DNA of 28,772 nucleotides from positions 1-28,772 of the IMG/VR virus record IMGVR_UViG_3300027905_000020; one strand, written 5' to 3'. Shown here piece by piece: positions 15,403-23,007 of the stretch. Position 1 is the first letter of the stretch; every line of letters starts with the position of its first letter. The DNA is from a virus. The position numbers and the translations under genes were made by a program. Under the pieces are notes generated by a model. The model worked only from the letters and a program-made list of their open reading frames with translations, was not told the origin of the DNA and searched no databases.

Positions 15403-18400
15403 CGAGCAGTTTGAGGGCTTAGCGCCAGCGCAACCTGCTGCCTCCGCCCCTCTTGGTGGCGGGATGTCGGACGCCGACTTTGAGAGGGTGACGCCAACGC
15501 GGCAGATGGGGACGGCCGAGACGGCTGGCCGCGACGTGGTAGGCGATCTCGTCCCGATCATGCGCGGCGGGATGATGTTCGCCGCATCGGTGGCCGGAGA
15601 GGCTGCGGACCTCAATAATGCGGCCGCGGCTGGCATGAAAGGCATCGGCCTTGACGTTCCCACCATTGACAAGGAGCGTGAGCAAGACGGCATCTTCGCT
15701 GCTATGGACAGGACAACGACCGCGATGCGCGAGTTTGCCGCGCCCAAGAACGCCGAAGGAACGGTGACGGGGCATGTGCTCGGCGCGCTCGAGAGCATCC
15801 CGGCCGGCATGTTATCCGCGGCCGGCGGCTTCGGCGGTATCGACAAGGCTCTCGACGTAGTTCGACACGGCGGAACGGTAGAGGATGCTGCCCGTGCCGG
15901 CATTACGCAGGCCGCTTTCGATGCCGCTACGACCCTCATAGAAGTGGGGGTGGCGGCGAAGGCTGGCGCCAAGGCGGCGGGCGCGGTCGCGAAACCTCTG
16001 GCGACGGCCGCGGCTGGTGGCGCTACTGGCATCTTGGGTGGCGCAGCGGAGCGGGCTGGAGAGAATGCCGCGCTGCCTTCCGGAGAGCAGTTCCAGGACA
16101 TGCGCCAGAACGTGCTTCCGACCTGGAAGCAGGGGATCATGGAAGCCGGCGGCGGCGCGTTGTTCGCGCTCGCCGGCGCATCCGAGGCTGCGTACGCCAA
16201 ACGCATCGCGGATAAGGGGCGGCAACCCCCCGCTCCCCAGGCCGGACTATCCCCAGCCGATCAGATGCGTGTGGCGGTTGGTTTGCCGCCCCTTGGCGAG
16301 CCCGGGAAGGCCCCTACGGGCTTCGGTCCCCCCGAGGCTGGCCCTGGCGAGGTAGAGCACATCGAAGCGGCGCCAGCGCCCGCAGAAGGCCGCTACGGTG
16401 GCGGATTGAACCTCGCACCAGGAGGTCCGGAGCGCATTACCGCGGCTCCAGCGCCGCACTACGTCGAGTTTGAGGGTGCCGCGATCCCGCAGCCGGAGCC
16501 CCGGCCCGGAACCGAGGGCATGACAGTCCACGAGGGCGAGCACGTAGAGGCCGCTCCGGCGCCCCCGTCGAAGGAAACCGGCGTCGAGGGCATGGCGGCG
16601 GAGCCCGTCGAGAACGTCAAGGGCGCTCCGGCGCCGAAGGGCGAGGCTCCTGGGCTGGCCCCCGAGGAAGGCGAGCAGATCGAGGGCGTGCCGTACAAGA
16701 GCCCGCGCCAGATCGAGCTAGAACGCAACCTCGAGCAAGCGGAGACGCCTGGCGCGAAGACGGTAATCCGGGCGGAGATTGCGAAAGAGAAAAAGATCCA
16801 GGCCGACGCCGACTCGGCGGACGAAATGCGCGACCTTGCGAACCAGACGAAGGACCCGGTGCTCGCGCAACGGCTGCGTGAGAAGGCTGATAAACTCGCA
16901 CCAGCGGCGCCCCCGGAAAAAGAGGGGACTGCGCCCACCGGCCAAGAAACAGAACCTACTGGCGGCGTCGCTACCACCGAGTCCAAGCCGATCGGTGTTG
17001 GCTCGTCTCCATTCCTGCGCAAGATCGTCGAAGACAACGGCGGCATCCATCCTTCGGAGGCCGCGGACCTGGGGCTCGACCCCGCCAAGTCGCGCAACAT
17101 AATGATCGGCGGCAACGCCAAGGGCTCGCTCGTGCGCCGCGCTGGCGCGCGCATGGACCAGCTTACCGAGTGGGCACAGCAGAACGGCTACCTGTCCGAA
17201 AAAGACATACACGATGCGGACAACAACCTTCCCGGCGGATCGCACGAACTGACCCGGCAGTTGATCCGCAACGAGCTTGCCAAGCCCGGCTCCACGATGC
17301 CGCTCCGCGACCAGTCGCACATGTTCGACGTGCTGCGCGAGCACGCGCGCCAGCAGGGAATCGTTGAGCGCGCCGAGCAGGCCGGCATCGAGACCGGCAA
17401 CCGCCCCATTGAGGACATCGAGAATGATCTTTATAAACATGAGGACCAAGCGCACGTCGAGGGGCATGGGCTCGATGTTGGGACGCACGCCGAAGGGCTG
17501 GGTGATGTCCACGCGCTTGCGCAGCGGCCCGGCGGCGAAGACCTCATCGAACGGCTCGCCGTCAAGCATGGGGATGACTACGACGGATTCATCAAAGAAG
17601 TAAGGGAGAACCTGAATGGCAATCGGACACCAAATGCTGGCCGCGGCGCAGTCAATGAGCCCGGACCAGGTGGCGCGAATGAAAAACCAGCAGTACGTGG
17701 CGAGCCTGAAGGCGCCCCCGCAAATAGAGCCGGTGAAAACCCCCTACGGAATCAACAACGCACTGAGCCCGCTGAAGCCGGGGCAACTCCTGAAGCCGGA
17801 CGCCCGATTCAACCAGCCGGGGCCGAGCGCGGAAATGAGGCCGCAGCCGGCGAAGGAAAACCTCTAGGCAGAGTAGTCACAGAGGCGGAGCGCCAGCGCA
17901 ATCCGAACCTTGAATTTAAGGGCGAAGCTCCGGACCCGAAGGCCGCAGAGACGATGCAGCTTCATACGCGCATCGTCAAGGCCGTGATGGACGGCCTTGG
18001 GCTCGGGAAAATCATGCGCAACGTGAAGTATGTAGTTGATAGCACGCTTGCGGAACATAATTGGGACGGCCTCGCAACCCTGTATCCCGATGGTTCGCGC
18101 AAAATCAGCATCAATCCAATCGCGCTCGCCAAGAGCGCGGTAGAGAGGATCGCGCATGTTTTTCTGCACGAGCATGGGCACGCCCTCGACACGGGTGAAA
18201 TATATTCGAGCGACCCGGCACTGAAGTTCGTTAATGTCATGCGCGACGGCAAGCCTTTCGTGGAAGCTGTAGGGCAGGCAGCGAAGGAGGTCGAGGCGAT
18301 CTGGAAGAACCATATCAAGGGCGGGGAAATGTACGACTACCCGCTGAAAAATGCGCGGTCTGGTGCAGTCTTCCCGGAAGGCTATGCAAATGCCGGCAAG

Positions 18401-21358
18401 CCGATGTATGACGCCCAGGGAACTCAATCGGAAGTTTTCGCTCAAAACTTCTCGTACTACAATCATCCTCTATACAAGGAGATTCTACGAAATGAAGCCC
18501 CAACGGCCTACAAACTCATCGAAGACGCCATTGCTCACGCCAAGGAAAACGGCCCCCTCCCCGAAGGCGGCAACCTCGGACGCTGGATCGCAGTCAATAA
18601 AGACACCTTCGCCCTCGGACGAGACGACCTCTCCGCTGCCCGTAGCGCTGGGCGATCCGCCGGAGGCTTTTCCAAATCTGGAACCGGGCTTTTTGAACAA
18701 GTCGAACGTGTCCAGCCGCGACCTATCGAGGCTGCACGAACTGAGGGGCCAAATGCAGGACGAGGCGAACCAGAGCGGGAGCCCGGACGAGGAAGCCCGG
18801 TTGAGCGGTTCCGGAGTGCAGTAGAGACGCTGCGGCAAAGCCCGATCGTCCAGAAGGCGCAGGCCCTCGCGGAGCCGCTGATCCGCGATTTCCAAAACAA
18901 GGTCTCGCCCATGACCACGGGCTCCGATCGATCGCAGGCGATGGCGAAGGACTTCGCGAGCTCGATCCGCGAGGCGGCCGTGAACTATAACCACTTCCAC
19001 GAAGTCCTCACCGAGAACTTTACGCCCGAGGAAAACGGCCGGATGTGGGAAGCCGGCGACGAGGAAAACGATAAGCGCATGGCCCAGGCCAAGCTTGATG
19101 CGGACACGAAAGCGTCCCCGATGGAGCGCAGCCTGCGGCAGGACCAGATCAACCGGCAGTTCGCCGGCAAGGGAATTGACTCTCTGCCTCCGCAGCAGAA
19201 GGCGGTCATGGATTTCCTGAACGAGCACGGGCAGATGCTCCTGGATCGCGCCCGGCAGGCCGGCATGTACGAAGGCTCCGGCGTCCCGTACTGGACCCCG
19301 CGCGTGGCCGCGATGATGGGCGAGGACGGCGAGCTTGGGAAGCTCACCGAGGGCGAGGGTGGCGGCAAGAGCGCCCTGACCACGACCTCCCCGAACCTGA
19401 TCGGCCGAAAGTACGAGACCACGCTGGAGTCTGAGCAAGCCTTGAAGGCCAAGTTTGGCACCGGCGCCGGATACGTCAAGGACATCCGCGTTATGCCTCG
19501 CGCCATGGCCCGCCTCGAGCGCGCGATTGCCGGCCGCGAGTTGGTCAACAAGATCGCGGATCTGTCGCAGGAAATGGCGATGGACCCGACGCAGTTCACG
19601 ACGTTCGATCACCCGGCACTCAAGAGCTACAGGGCCGAGCCGCAGCCTGACGGCACGGTGAAGTGGAGTATCAAGCAGCGCATGATCCCGAAGGAGTTTG
19701 AAGGCCCGCTGAAGGCGGTCCTCACGCAGCCCTCTGGTGCGATCTACAAGGGCCTGCTCGCCATGAAAAACGCGGCAACGTCCATCATTATGAACTCGCC
19801 GTTCATCCACTTGGGAGTGGAGGTCGGCCGCGCGCTGCCGGTCATGGGCGGCAAGATGGCTACGGTCTCGTTCTGGAAGGATGGCAGCGCCATGCTCAAG
19901 GACCTGCCGACGATGCGCCGCTTCCTGCAAGCGGGCTACGTTCCGATCGGTCGGCAGAATCTCTCCGAGGATCTTGGGGCGATGATGCGTGAACCAGAGT
20001 TGACACCCGGCCGCAGCATCACCGCGAAGCTAGTCGGTGGCGCCGTGGGGCTCGTGAACAAGGGAGCCGGGCAGGCGGTCAAGGGCGCTATCGACAAGGC
20101 GGGCGACTTCGTACACGGCACGCTGCTGTGGGATCGCGTCGCGCAACTACAGGCTGGCATCGCGGTATCCCTAGAGCGCCAGATGATCGCGGACGGCATG
20201 GACCCGAGGGCCTCTACGTTAGTGGCCGCTCACATAGCAAACCGCTATGCAGGCGCTTTGCCGGCCGAGTCTATCTCGCAGAACGGTCGCAAGATCGCGA
20301 ACCTGCTGATGTTCTCCCGGTCGTTCACGCTGGGCAACCTTGGGGCAATGAAAGACACGATGACAGGCCTCCCGCAGGACGTGCGCGCGCAGCTTATGCG
20401 CGACGTGAGCGCGGACCAAGCGAACAAGGCTCTGGACTTCGCCAAGCGCAAGGCCCGGATGGGTCTGGTTGCCGACATCGGGATGCTCTACGGCATCAAC
20501 GCCGTCGCCCAGGCCGGCGCTGGCGTGTTCCAGAGCATGATGAAGGACAACAAGGATCTGCCGGAAGCCCTGGCGGCGCAGGGCGAGAAGTACTCGAACA
20601 TCCTCCATGACGCCATGACGCGCCTCGTGGAGCACCCAGTCCTGTCGGTGCTGCATCCGTTCGATACGATCCAATCCTTTCTGCCGCAAGCCACGAACGA
20701 GCCCGGCAAGGAGAACCGTGTCCTCATTGGACATTCCCCGGACGGCACCGCTCACTACATGCGGATTCCTCTCGGCAAGGTCGGGGAGGAAATGCAAGGC
20801 TGGATGACGAAGCCCGGCGAAATGCTCGACCGTAAACTGTCCACGCTCGCGAAGCCGGTCGTGCAGGGCTGGACCGGAGACCTTGGCTTTGGCCGGCAAC
20901 TCTACAAACCAAACGATGACGGGATGACCAAGGCCGGCGAATTTGTGATGAACTTTATGAAAGCCCAGGTACCTGCGGATCAGATCGAGGCCACCTATCG
21001 CACGCTGTCGGGCCAAGGGCAGGACATGGATCTTGCCAAGACGGTTGGCCCGCTGATGGGCCTCACCTTCAGCCAAGGGGCGCCCGGCGGCGAGGCGATG
21101 GGGGAACTCTACGCGGAACGCAAGGAACACGCGGCCGATCTTGCAGAGGCGGCGCCCGCCATCAAGCAAGCGATCAAGGCCGGCGACAATGACCAGGCCG
21201 AGAAACTGATGGACGACGCCCATCTGACGCCCCAGGAAAAACGCTTCCTGTATCATGCTGCTAGCAGTACCGGGCCGACGAAGACGCAACGTAGGAACTT
21301 CTTCGGCACCGCAACAGAGGACGAGAAGGCGCGCTTCGAGCACGCACAGGAGCAGTGA
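15380..21358 (+). CDS. Giant polyvalent internal virion protein with HExxH peptidase motif
   Basis: A 1992-residue protein from ATG 15380. Residues about 50-285 are Ala/Gly-rich and partly hydrophobic. Residues 326-440 hold five degenerate PAP-containing repeats. About 540-745 is a helical domain (NGYLSEKDIHDADNNLPGG). Residues 930-934 are HEHGH within RIAHVFLHEHGHALDTGE, a zincin-type active site. After a linker come long helical domains (about 1150-1960), including MKNAATSIIMNSPFIHLGVE, and a charged C-terminus. This modular build matches 'polyvalent' proteins of phages, which are packaged and ejected with DNA. The peptidase could cut envelope or host targets. Two linkers (17616-17867 and about 18666-18824) read poorly in this frame and well in +1. 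The adjoining ORF upstream overlaps it, and the holin gene follows directly. Confidence 0.8.
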   Translation: MPPQPLTDEQFEGLAPAQPAASAPLGGGMSDADFERVTPTRQMGTAETAGRDVVGDLVPIMRGGMMFAASVAGEAADLNNAAAAGMKGIGLDVPTIDKEREQDGIFAAMDRTTTAMREFAAPKNAEGTVTGHVLGALESIPAGMLSAAGGFGGIDKALDVVRHGGTVEDAARAGITQAAFDAATTLIEVGVAAKAGAKAAGAVAKPLATAAAGGATGILGGAAERAGENAALPSGEQFQDMRQNVLPTWKQGIMEAGGGALFALAGASEAAYAKRIADKGRQPPAPQAGLSPADQMRVAVGLPPLGEPGKAPTGFGPPEAGPGEVEHIEAAPAPAEGRYGGGLNLAPGGPERITAAPAPHYVEFEGAAIPQPEPRPGTEGMTVHEGEHVEAAPAPPSKETGVEGMAAEPVENVKGAPAPKGEAPGLAPEEGEQIEGVPYKSPRQIELERNLEQAETPGAKTVIRAEIAKEKKIQADADSADEMRDLANQTKDPVLAQRLREKADKLAPAAPPEKEGTAPTGQETEPTGGVATTESKPIGVGSSPFLRKIVEDNGGIHPSEAADLGLDPAKSRNIMIGGNAKGSLVRRAGARMDQLTEWAQQNGYLSEKDIHDADNNLPGGSHELTRQLIRNELAKPGSTMPLRDQSHMFDVLREHARQQGIVERAEQAGIETGNRPIEDIENDLYKHEDQAHVEGHGLDVGTHAEGLGDVHALAQRPGGEDLIERLAVKHGDDYDGFIKEVRENLNGNRTPNAGRGAVNEPGPGGANEKPAVRGEPEGAPANRAGENPLRNQQRTEPAEAGATPEAGRPIQPAGAERGNEAAAGEGKPLGRVVTEAERQRNPNLEFKGEAPDPKAAETMQLHTRIVKAVMDGLGLGKIMRNVKYVVDSTLAEHNWDGLATLYPDGSRKISINPIALAKSAVERIAHVFLHEHGHALDTGEIYSSDPALKFVNVMRDGKPFVEAVGQAAKEVEAIWKNHIKGGEMYDYPLKNARSGAVFPEGYANAGKPMYDAQGTQSEVFAQNFSYYNHPLYKEILRNEAPTAYKLIEDAIAHAKENGPLPEGGNLGRWIAVNKDTFALGRDDLSAARSAGRSAGGFSKSGTGLFEQVERVQPRPIEAARTEGPNAGRGEPEREPGRGSPVERFRSAVETLRQSPIVQKAQALAEPLIRDFQNKVSPMTTGSDRSQAMAKDFASSIREAAVNYNHFHEVLTENFTPEENGRMWEAGDEENDKRMAQAKLDADTKASPMERSLRQDQINRQFAGKGIDSLPPQQKAVMDFLNEHGQMLLDRARQAGMYEGSGVPYWTPRVAAMMGEDGELGKLTEGEGGGKSALTTTSPNLIGRKYETTLESEQALKAKFGTGAGYVKDIRVMPRAMARLERAIAGRELVNKIADLSQEMAMDPTQFTTFDHPALKSYRAEPQPDGTVKWSIKQRMIPKEFEGPLKAVLTQPSGAIYKGLLAMKNAATSIIMNSPFIHLGVEVGRALPVMGGKMATVSFWKDGSAMLKDLPTMRRFLQAGYVPIGRQNLSEDLGAMMREPELTPGRSITAKLVGGAVGLVNKGAGQAVKGAIDKAGDFVHGTLLWDRVAQLQAGIAVSLERQMIADGMDPRASTLVAAHIANRYAGALPAESISQNGRKIANLLMFSRSFTLGNLGAMKDTMTGLPQDVRAQLMRDVSADQANKALDFAKRKARMGLVADIGMLYGINAVAQAGAGVFQSMMKDNKDLPEALAAQGEKYSNILHDAMTRLVEHPVLSVLHPFDTIQSFLPQATNEPGKENRVLIGHSPDGTAHYMRIPLGKVGEEMQGWMTKPGEMLDRKLSTLAKPVVQGWTGDLGFGRQLYKPNDDGMTKAGEFVMNFMKAQVPADQIEATYRTLSGQGQDMDLAKTVGPLMGLTFSQGAPGGEAMGELYAERKEHAADLAEAAPAIKQAIKAGDNDQAEKLMDDAHLTPQEKRFLYHAASSTGPTKTQRRNFFGTATEDEKARFEHAQEQ
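16355..16690 (+). repeat. Degenerate protein repeat (E-[HRNQ]-x-x-[AG]-[AV]-P) in the giant protein
   Basis: Five related motifs begin at residues 326 (EHIEAAPAP), 351 (ERITAAPAP), 387 (EHVEAAPAP), 411 (ENVKGAPAP) and 432 (EQIEGVP) of the 1992-residue protein, spaced 21-36 residues apart. The intervening sequence is Gly/Pro/Glu-rich. This is a repeat of short linear motifs in a flexible linker, with no exact DNA repeat. Confidence 0.6.
17616..17867 (+). CDS. Nested +1-frame gene A inside the giant protein gene
   Basis: ATG 17616 to TAG 17865-17867 encodes 83 residues entirely within the 1992-codon ORF, one base out of frame. AAGGGAG (17602-17608) lies seven bases before the ATG. By my count 68 of its 83 sense codons end in G or C (82%), while the same bases read in the long frame give 36 of 83 (43%), the value expected of second positions. 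The product looks protein-like (QMLAAAQSMSPDQVARMKNQ, then PYGINNALSPLKPGQLLKPD), whereas the long frame here is low-complexity Gly/Ala/Pro/Glu. A TGA sits directly before the ATG in the same frame. Function unknown; no membrane segment. Confidence 0.6.
   Translation: MAIGHQMLAAAQSMSPDQVARMKNQQYVASLKAPPQIEPVKTPYGINNALSPLKPGQLLKPDARFNQPGPSAEMRPQPAKENL
18492..18824 (+). CDS. Nested +1-frame gene B inside the giant protein gene
   Basis: ATG 18492 to TAG 18822-18824 would encode 110 residues in the same +1 frame as nested gene A. AAGGAG (18476-18481) lies 10 bases before the ATG, and the frame is open further upstream. The last 52 codons (from 18666) have GC third positions in 40 of 52 (77%) against 23 of 52 (44%) in the long frame; further upstream the two frames are about equal, so the true start is uncertain. 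The C-terminal part (NKSNVSSRDLSRLHELRGQM onward) is hydrophilic and helical, and the N-terminal part is Ser/Thr/Pro-rich. Function unknown. Weaker case than nested gene A. Confidence 0.42.
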   Translation: MKPQRPTNSSKTPLLTPRKTAPSPKAATSDAGSQSIKTPSPSDETTSPLPVALGDPPEAFPNLEPGFLNKSNVSSRDLSRLHELRGQMQDEANQSGSPDEEARLSGSGVQ

Positions 21359-21691
21359 GTGAACGAAGAATTGAAAGCGGCCGTAGAGACCGTGGCAACC
21401 GGCGCCGGAGTAGGGACAGTCGGTGGCGTTGCCCGCATGATTTTCTTCGGGCAGGAGGGCAGCTTCATGGCGCACCTTAGCGTCACGGGTATGGCTGCGT
21501 TTATCGGCATCCTGGCCGGCTTGCTGGCCTCGTCCTTTGCCGTCTCGGAGAAGGTGCAGTGGGCAATCATCCTGATGGCAGGATTCACGGCCCGCGATCT
21601 TCTGACCGGCCTTCGCGCTATGGGCGCGGAGTTTGCGGCAGACCCCCTTGCGCTTGTGATGCGCGTATGGCGGGCGATCAAAGGACAATGA
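21359..21691 (+). CDS. Holin
   Basis: A 110-residue protein starting at GTG 21359, right after the previous TGA, with AGGAG (21348-21352) six bases upstream. It has a Gly/Ala-rich first hydrophobic segment (about 12-30, ending GGVARMIFFG), and clear membrane segments at about 42-60 (VTGMAAFIGILAGLLASSF) and 66-85 (VQWAIILMAGFTARDLLTGL), with a basic tail (RVWRAIKGQ). This matches small three-helix phage holins of the LydA-like kind, which form inner-membrane holes that trigger lysis. The following genes encode another membrane protein, a DUF5675 protein and spanins, as expected of a lysis cassette. Confidence 0.75.
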   Translation: MNEELKAAVETVATGAGVGTVGGVARMIFFGQEGSFMAHLSVTGMAAFIGILAGLLASSFAVSEKVQWAIILMAGFTARDLLTGLRAMGAEFAADPLALVMRVWRAIKGQ

Positions 21692-21692
21692 A

Positions 21693-22037
21693 ATGCTCAC
21701 CATCAATATCGTTACGGTGGCGCTCCTGTTCGGGGCGCTAGTCCTCTCGCTGGCTCAATTCGCATCGAAGGCGATCGGCGGCGACGAAGTACTCAACTCC
21801 ATGCGCGTCCTGCGCATGGCGGGATGGACGATAGGGATGGTTTGGGCGCTCGAGCGCTGTGCAGAATCCGGCCCCGGCGTTCACCCCATGCACCTAGTCG
21901 TCGCGCTTCTGGCCTTCACGGAGATAGTCACCGGCCTACGGCGGTTCCGCGACATCCTGAACGCCGAGACTTACCAGTGCAAGTATGGGAGGCCGCGTGC
22001 AACGACTAACGATCAGCCGCAATCCATCGACCGATGA
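21693..22037 (+). CDS. Second holin-like membrane protein (possible antiholin)
   Basis: A 114-residue protein; ATG 21693 lies one base after the holin stop, with AAGGA (21681-21685) upstream. Membrane segments are seen at about 4-24 (INIVTVALLFGALVLSLAQF), about 42-54 (AGWTIGMVWAL) and 65-82 (PMHLVVALLAFTEIVTGLRR), followed by a polar tail. Its last 41 bases overlap the next gene. A pair of small membrane proteins at the head of a lysis cassette commonly works as holin and regulator, but which is which cannot be told from sequence. Confidence 0.62.
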   Translation: MLTINIVTVALLFGALVLSLAQFASKAIGGDEVLNSMRVLRMAGWTIGMVWALERCAESGPGVHPMHLVVALLAFTEIVTGLRRFRDILNAETYQCKYGRPRATTNDQPQSIDR

Positions 22038-22416
22038 GGGAACTACCGGGGATGCGGTATTCCCTGGGTGGAATGGCTTCTCGATAGAGCTTCCCTGGCG
22101 CGACAACGCGCCGGACATTTCCTGCATCCCTCCGGGCGTCTACACGGCGACGCTCGTCTTCTCGACCAAGTTCAACCGCCATGTCTACCTGCTTCAGAAC
22201 GTGCCGGGCCGCACCGCCTGCGAACTCCACATTGGGAATTGGGCCGGGGACACGAGCTTAGGGTACAAGTCGGACGTGGAGGGCTGCACCGTCTTCGGCA
22301 CCGCCCTTGGGTCTCTGGCCGGGCAGACTGCTGTGCTCAACTCCGAGACCGCCCTGAACTCCCTGCTTGCGGCAACCGGCGGCGCTGATATAGAAGTAGA
22401 ATATCGTTGGAAGTGA
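21997..22416 (+). CDS. DUF5675 family protein, probable lysis-cassette enzyme
   Basis: A 139-residue protein from GTG 21997, four bases after GGGAGG (21987-21992); an in-frame ATG at 21985 has no Shine-Dalgarno sequence. The family signature is clear: TISRNPSTDEGTTGDAVF, SIELPWRDNAPDISCIPPG, then VPGRTACELHIGN and SDVEGCTVFG. The His of HIGN and the Cys of EGC recall the His/Cys pair of L,D-transpeptidase-like enzymes, so action on peptidoglycan is plausible, but this is inference; the family has no settled activity that I know of. No other endolysin candidate lies in this cassette, so it may supply muralytic function or the endolysin may lie elsewhere. Confidence 0.82.
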   Translation: MQRLTISRNPSTDEGTTGDAVFPGWNGFSIELPWRDNAPDISCIPPGVYTATLVFSTKFNRHVYLLQNVPGRTACELHIGNWAGDTSLGYKSDVEGCTVFGTALGSLAGQTAVLNSETALNSLLAATGGADIEVEYRWK

Positions 22417-22435
22417 TAAACGGAAAGTAGCTGAA

Positions 22436-22936
22436 ATGACGATACTCGAAAAGTGGCTGTTCGTGCTCGGCGTCTCGCTGCTGGCCCTGGCCGGCATCTT
22501 CGAGTGCGGCCGGCTGTCGGCTTCGGCTAAGTACGAGGCACAGATCGCGTCCATTCAAGCCGCTCAGAAGCAAGCCCTAGCAGACGCCGAGGCCGAAAAA
22601 GCCCGGCTGCTCAGTCAGTACGCGCAAGCCGCGCAGGAGGTAAACCAAGATGCTCAGAAAACTATTGGCGATCAGTCTGCTCTCATTGGCAAGCTGCGCA
22701 ACGCCACTCCCACAATCCGTCTGTGTTCCTCCGCCGAAGTGTCCAGAGAACCTGTGCCAGCACCCAACGGACCAGGAGCTACAGCAGGCGATCGACCAAC
22801 TGCAAGCGGCCCGAGCACAGATCCAGAAATTGCGATCGACGCAGACTCCCTCGACACCGGCCTCGGCATCGCAATCGACGCCCTCAAAGCCGAGCAACTG
22901 AACCGTCAGTGGCTCCGCGGCACCGGGCAGTTGTAA
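22436..22936 (+). CDS. Rz: Rz-like inner-membrane spanin
   Basis: A 166-residue protein with an N-terminal membrane segment at about 7-25 (WLFVLGVSLLALAGIFECG) and a following coiled coil (about 30-80: YEAQIASIQAAQKQALADAE onward), the layout of i-spanins. The C-terminal half is variable and Pro/Ser/Asp-rich because the same DNA also encodes Rz1 in the +1 frame. With Rz1 it spans the periplasm and fuses inner and outer membranes in the last step of lysis. Assignment rests on topology, location and the nested lipoprotein. Confidence 0.85.
   Translation: MTILEKWLFVLGVSLLALAGIFECGRLSASAKYEAQIASIQAAQKQALADAEAEKARLLSQYAQAAQEVNQDAQKTIGDQSALIGKLRNATPTIRLCSSAEVSREPVPAPNGPGATAGDRPTASGPSTDPEIAIDADSLDTGLGIAIDALKAEQLNRQWLRGTGQL
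22650..22901 (+). CDS. Rz1: Rz1-like outer-membrane lipoprotein spanin nested in Rz
   Basis: An 83-residue protein fully inside the Rz gene, one base out of frame. ATG 22650 has AGGAGG (22635-22640) nine bases upstream. The signal peptide MLRKLLAISLLSLASC has a lipobox LASC with acylated Cys16. The mature part starts Pro/Cys-rich (PQSVCVPPPKCPENLC), continues with a short helix (QELQQAIDQLQAARAQIQKL) and a Ser/Thr/Pro end, typical of o-spanins. It pairs with the Rz product. Full embedding is known from lambda and other phages. Confidence 0.88.
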   Translation: MLRKLLAISLLSLASCATPLPQSVCVPPPKCPENLCQHPTDQELQQAIDQLQAARAQIQKLRSTQTPSTPASASQSTPSKPSN

Positions 22937-23007
22937 TGGGCTGGGTGATCTTCCTGTCGGTGATTGCCTGCATCGTACTCATTATGTGGATAGAGGACCA
23001 TGAATAG
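22936..23007 (+). CDS. 23-residue single-membrane-span peptide
   Basis: ATG 22936 overlaps the Rz stop (TAATG) and the frame ends at TAG 23005-23007, overlapping the ATG of the KTSC gene at 23000. The product is almost entirely one membrane span (GWVIFLSVIACIVLIMW) with an acidic IEDHE tail. No strong Shine-Dalgarno sequence is present, so translation would depend on reinitiation after Rz. The overlaps on both sides and the hydrophobic content argue that it is real, perhaps a lysis modulator. Confidence 0.5.
   Translation: MGWVIFLSVIACIVLIMWIEDHE

Noticed and set aside
18485-19930. Long minus-strand frame (481 codons) opposite the giant protein gene
   Set aside because: It is an antisense shadow with His/Arg/Leu-rich sequence and no upstream Shine-Dalgarno sequence; the plus strand codes clearly here outside the two linker segments.
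20219-21706. Long minus-strand frame (495 codons) across the end of the giant gene and the holin gene
   Set aside because: Antisense shadow crossing two good plus-strand genes; no recognisable motif.
22723-22935. Frame running into the 23-residue membrane peptide from inside Rz
   Set aside because: The upstream part is Arg/Ser-rich third-frame noise over Rz/Rz1; only the section from ATG 22936 looks like a real peptide.
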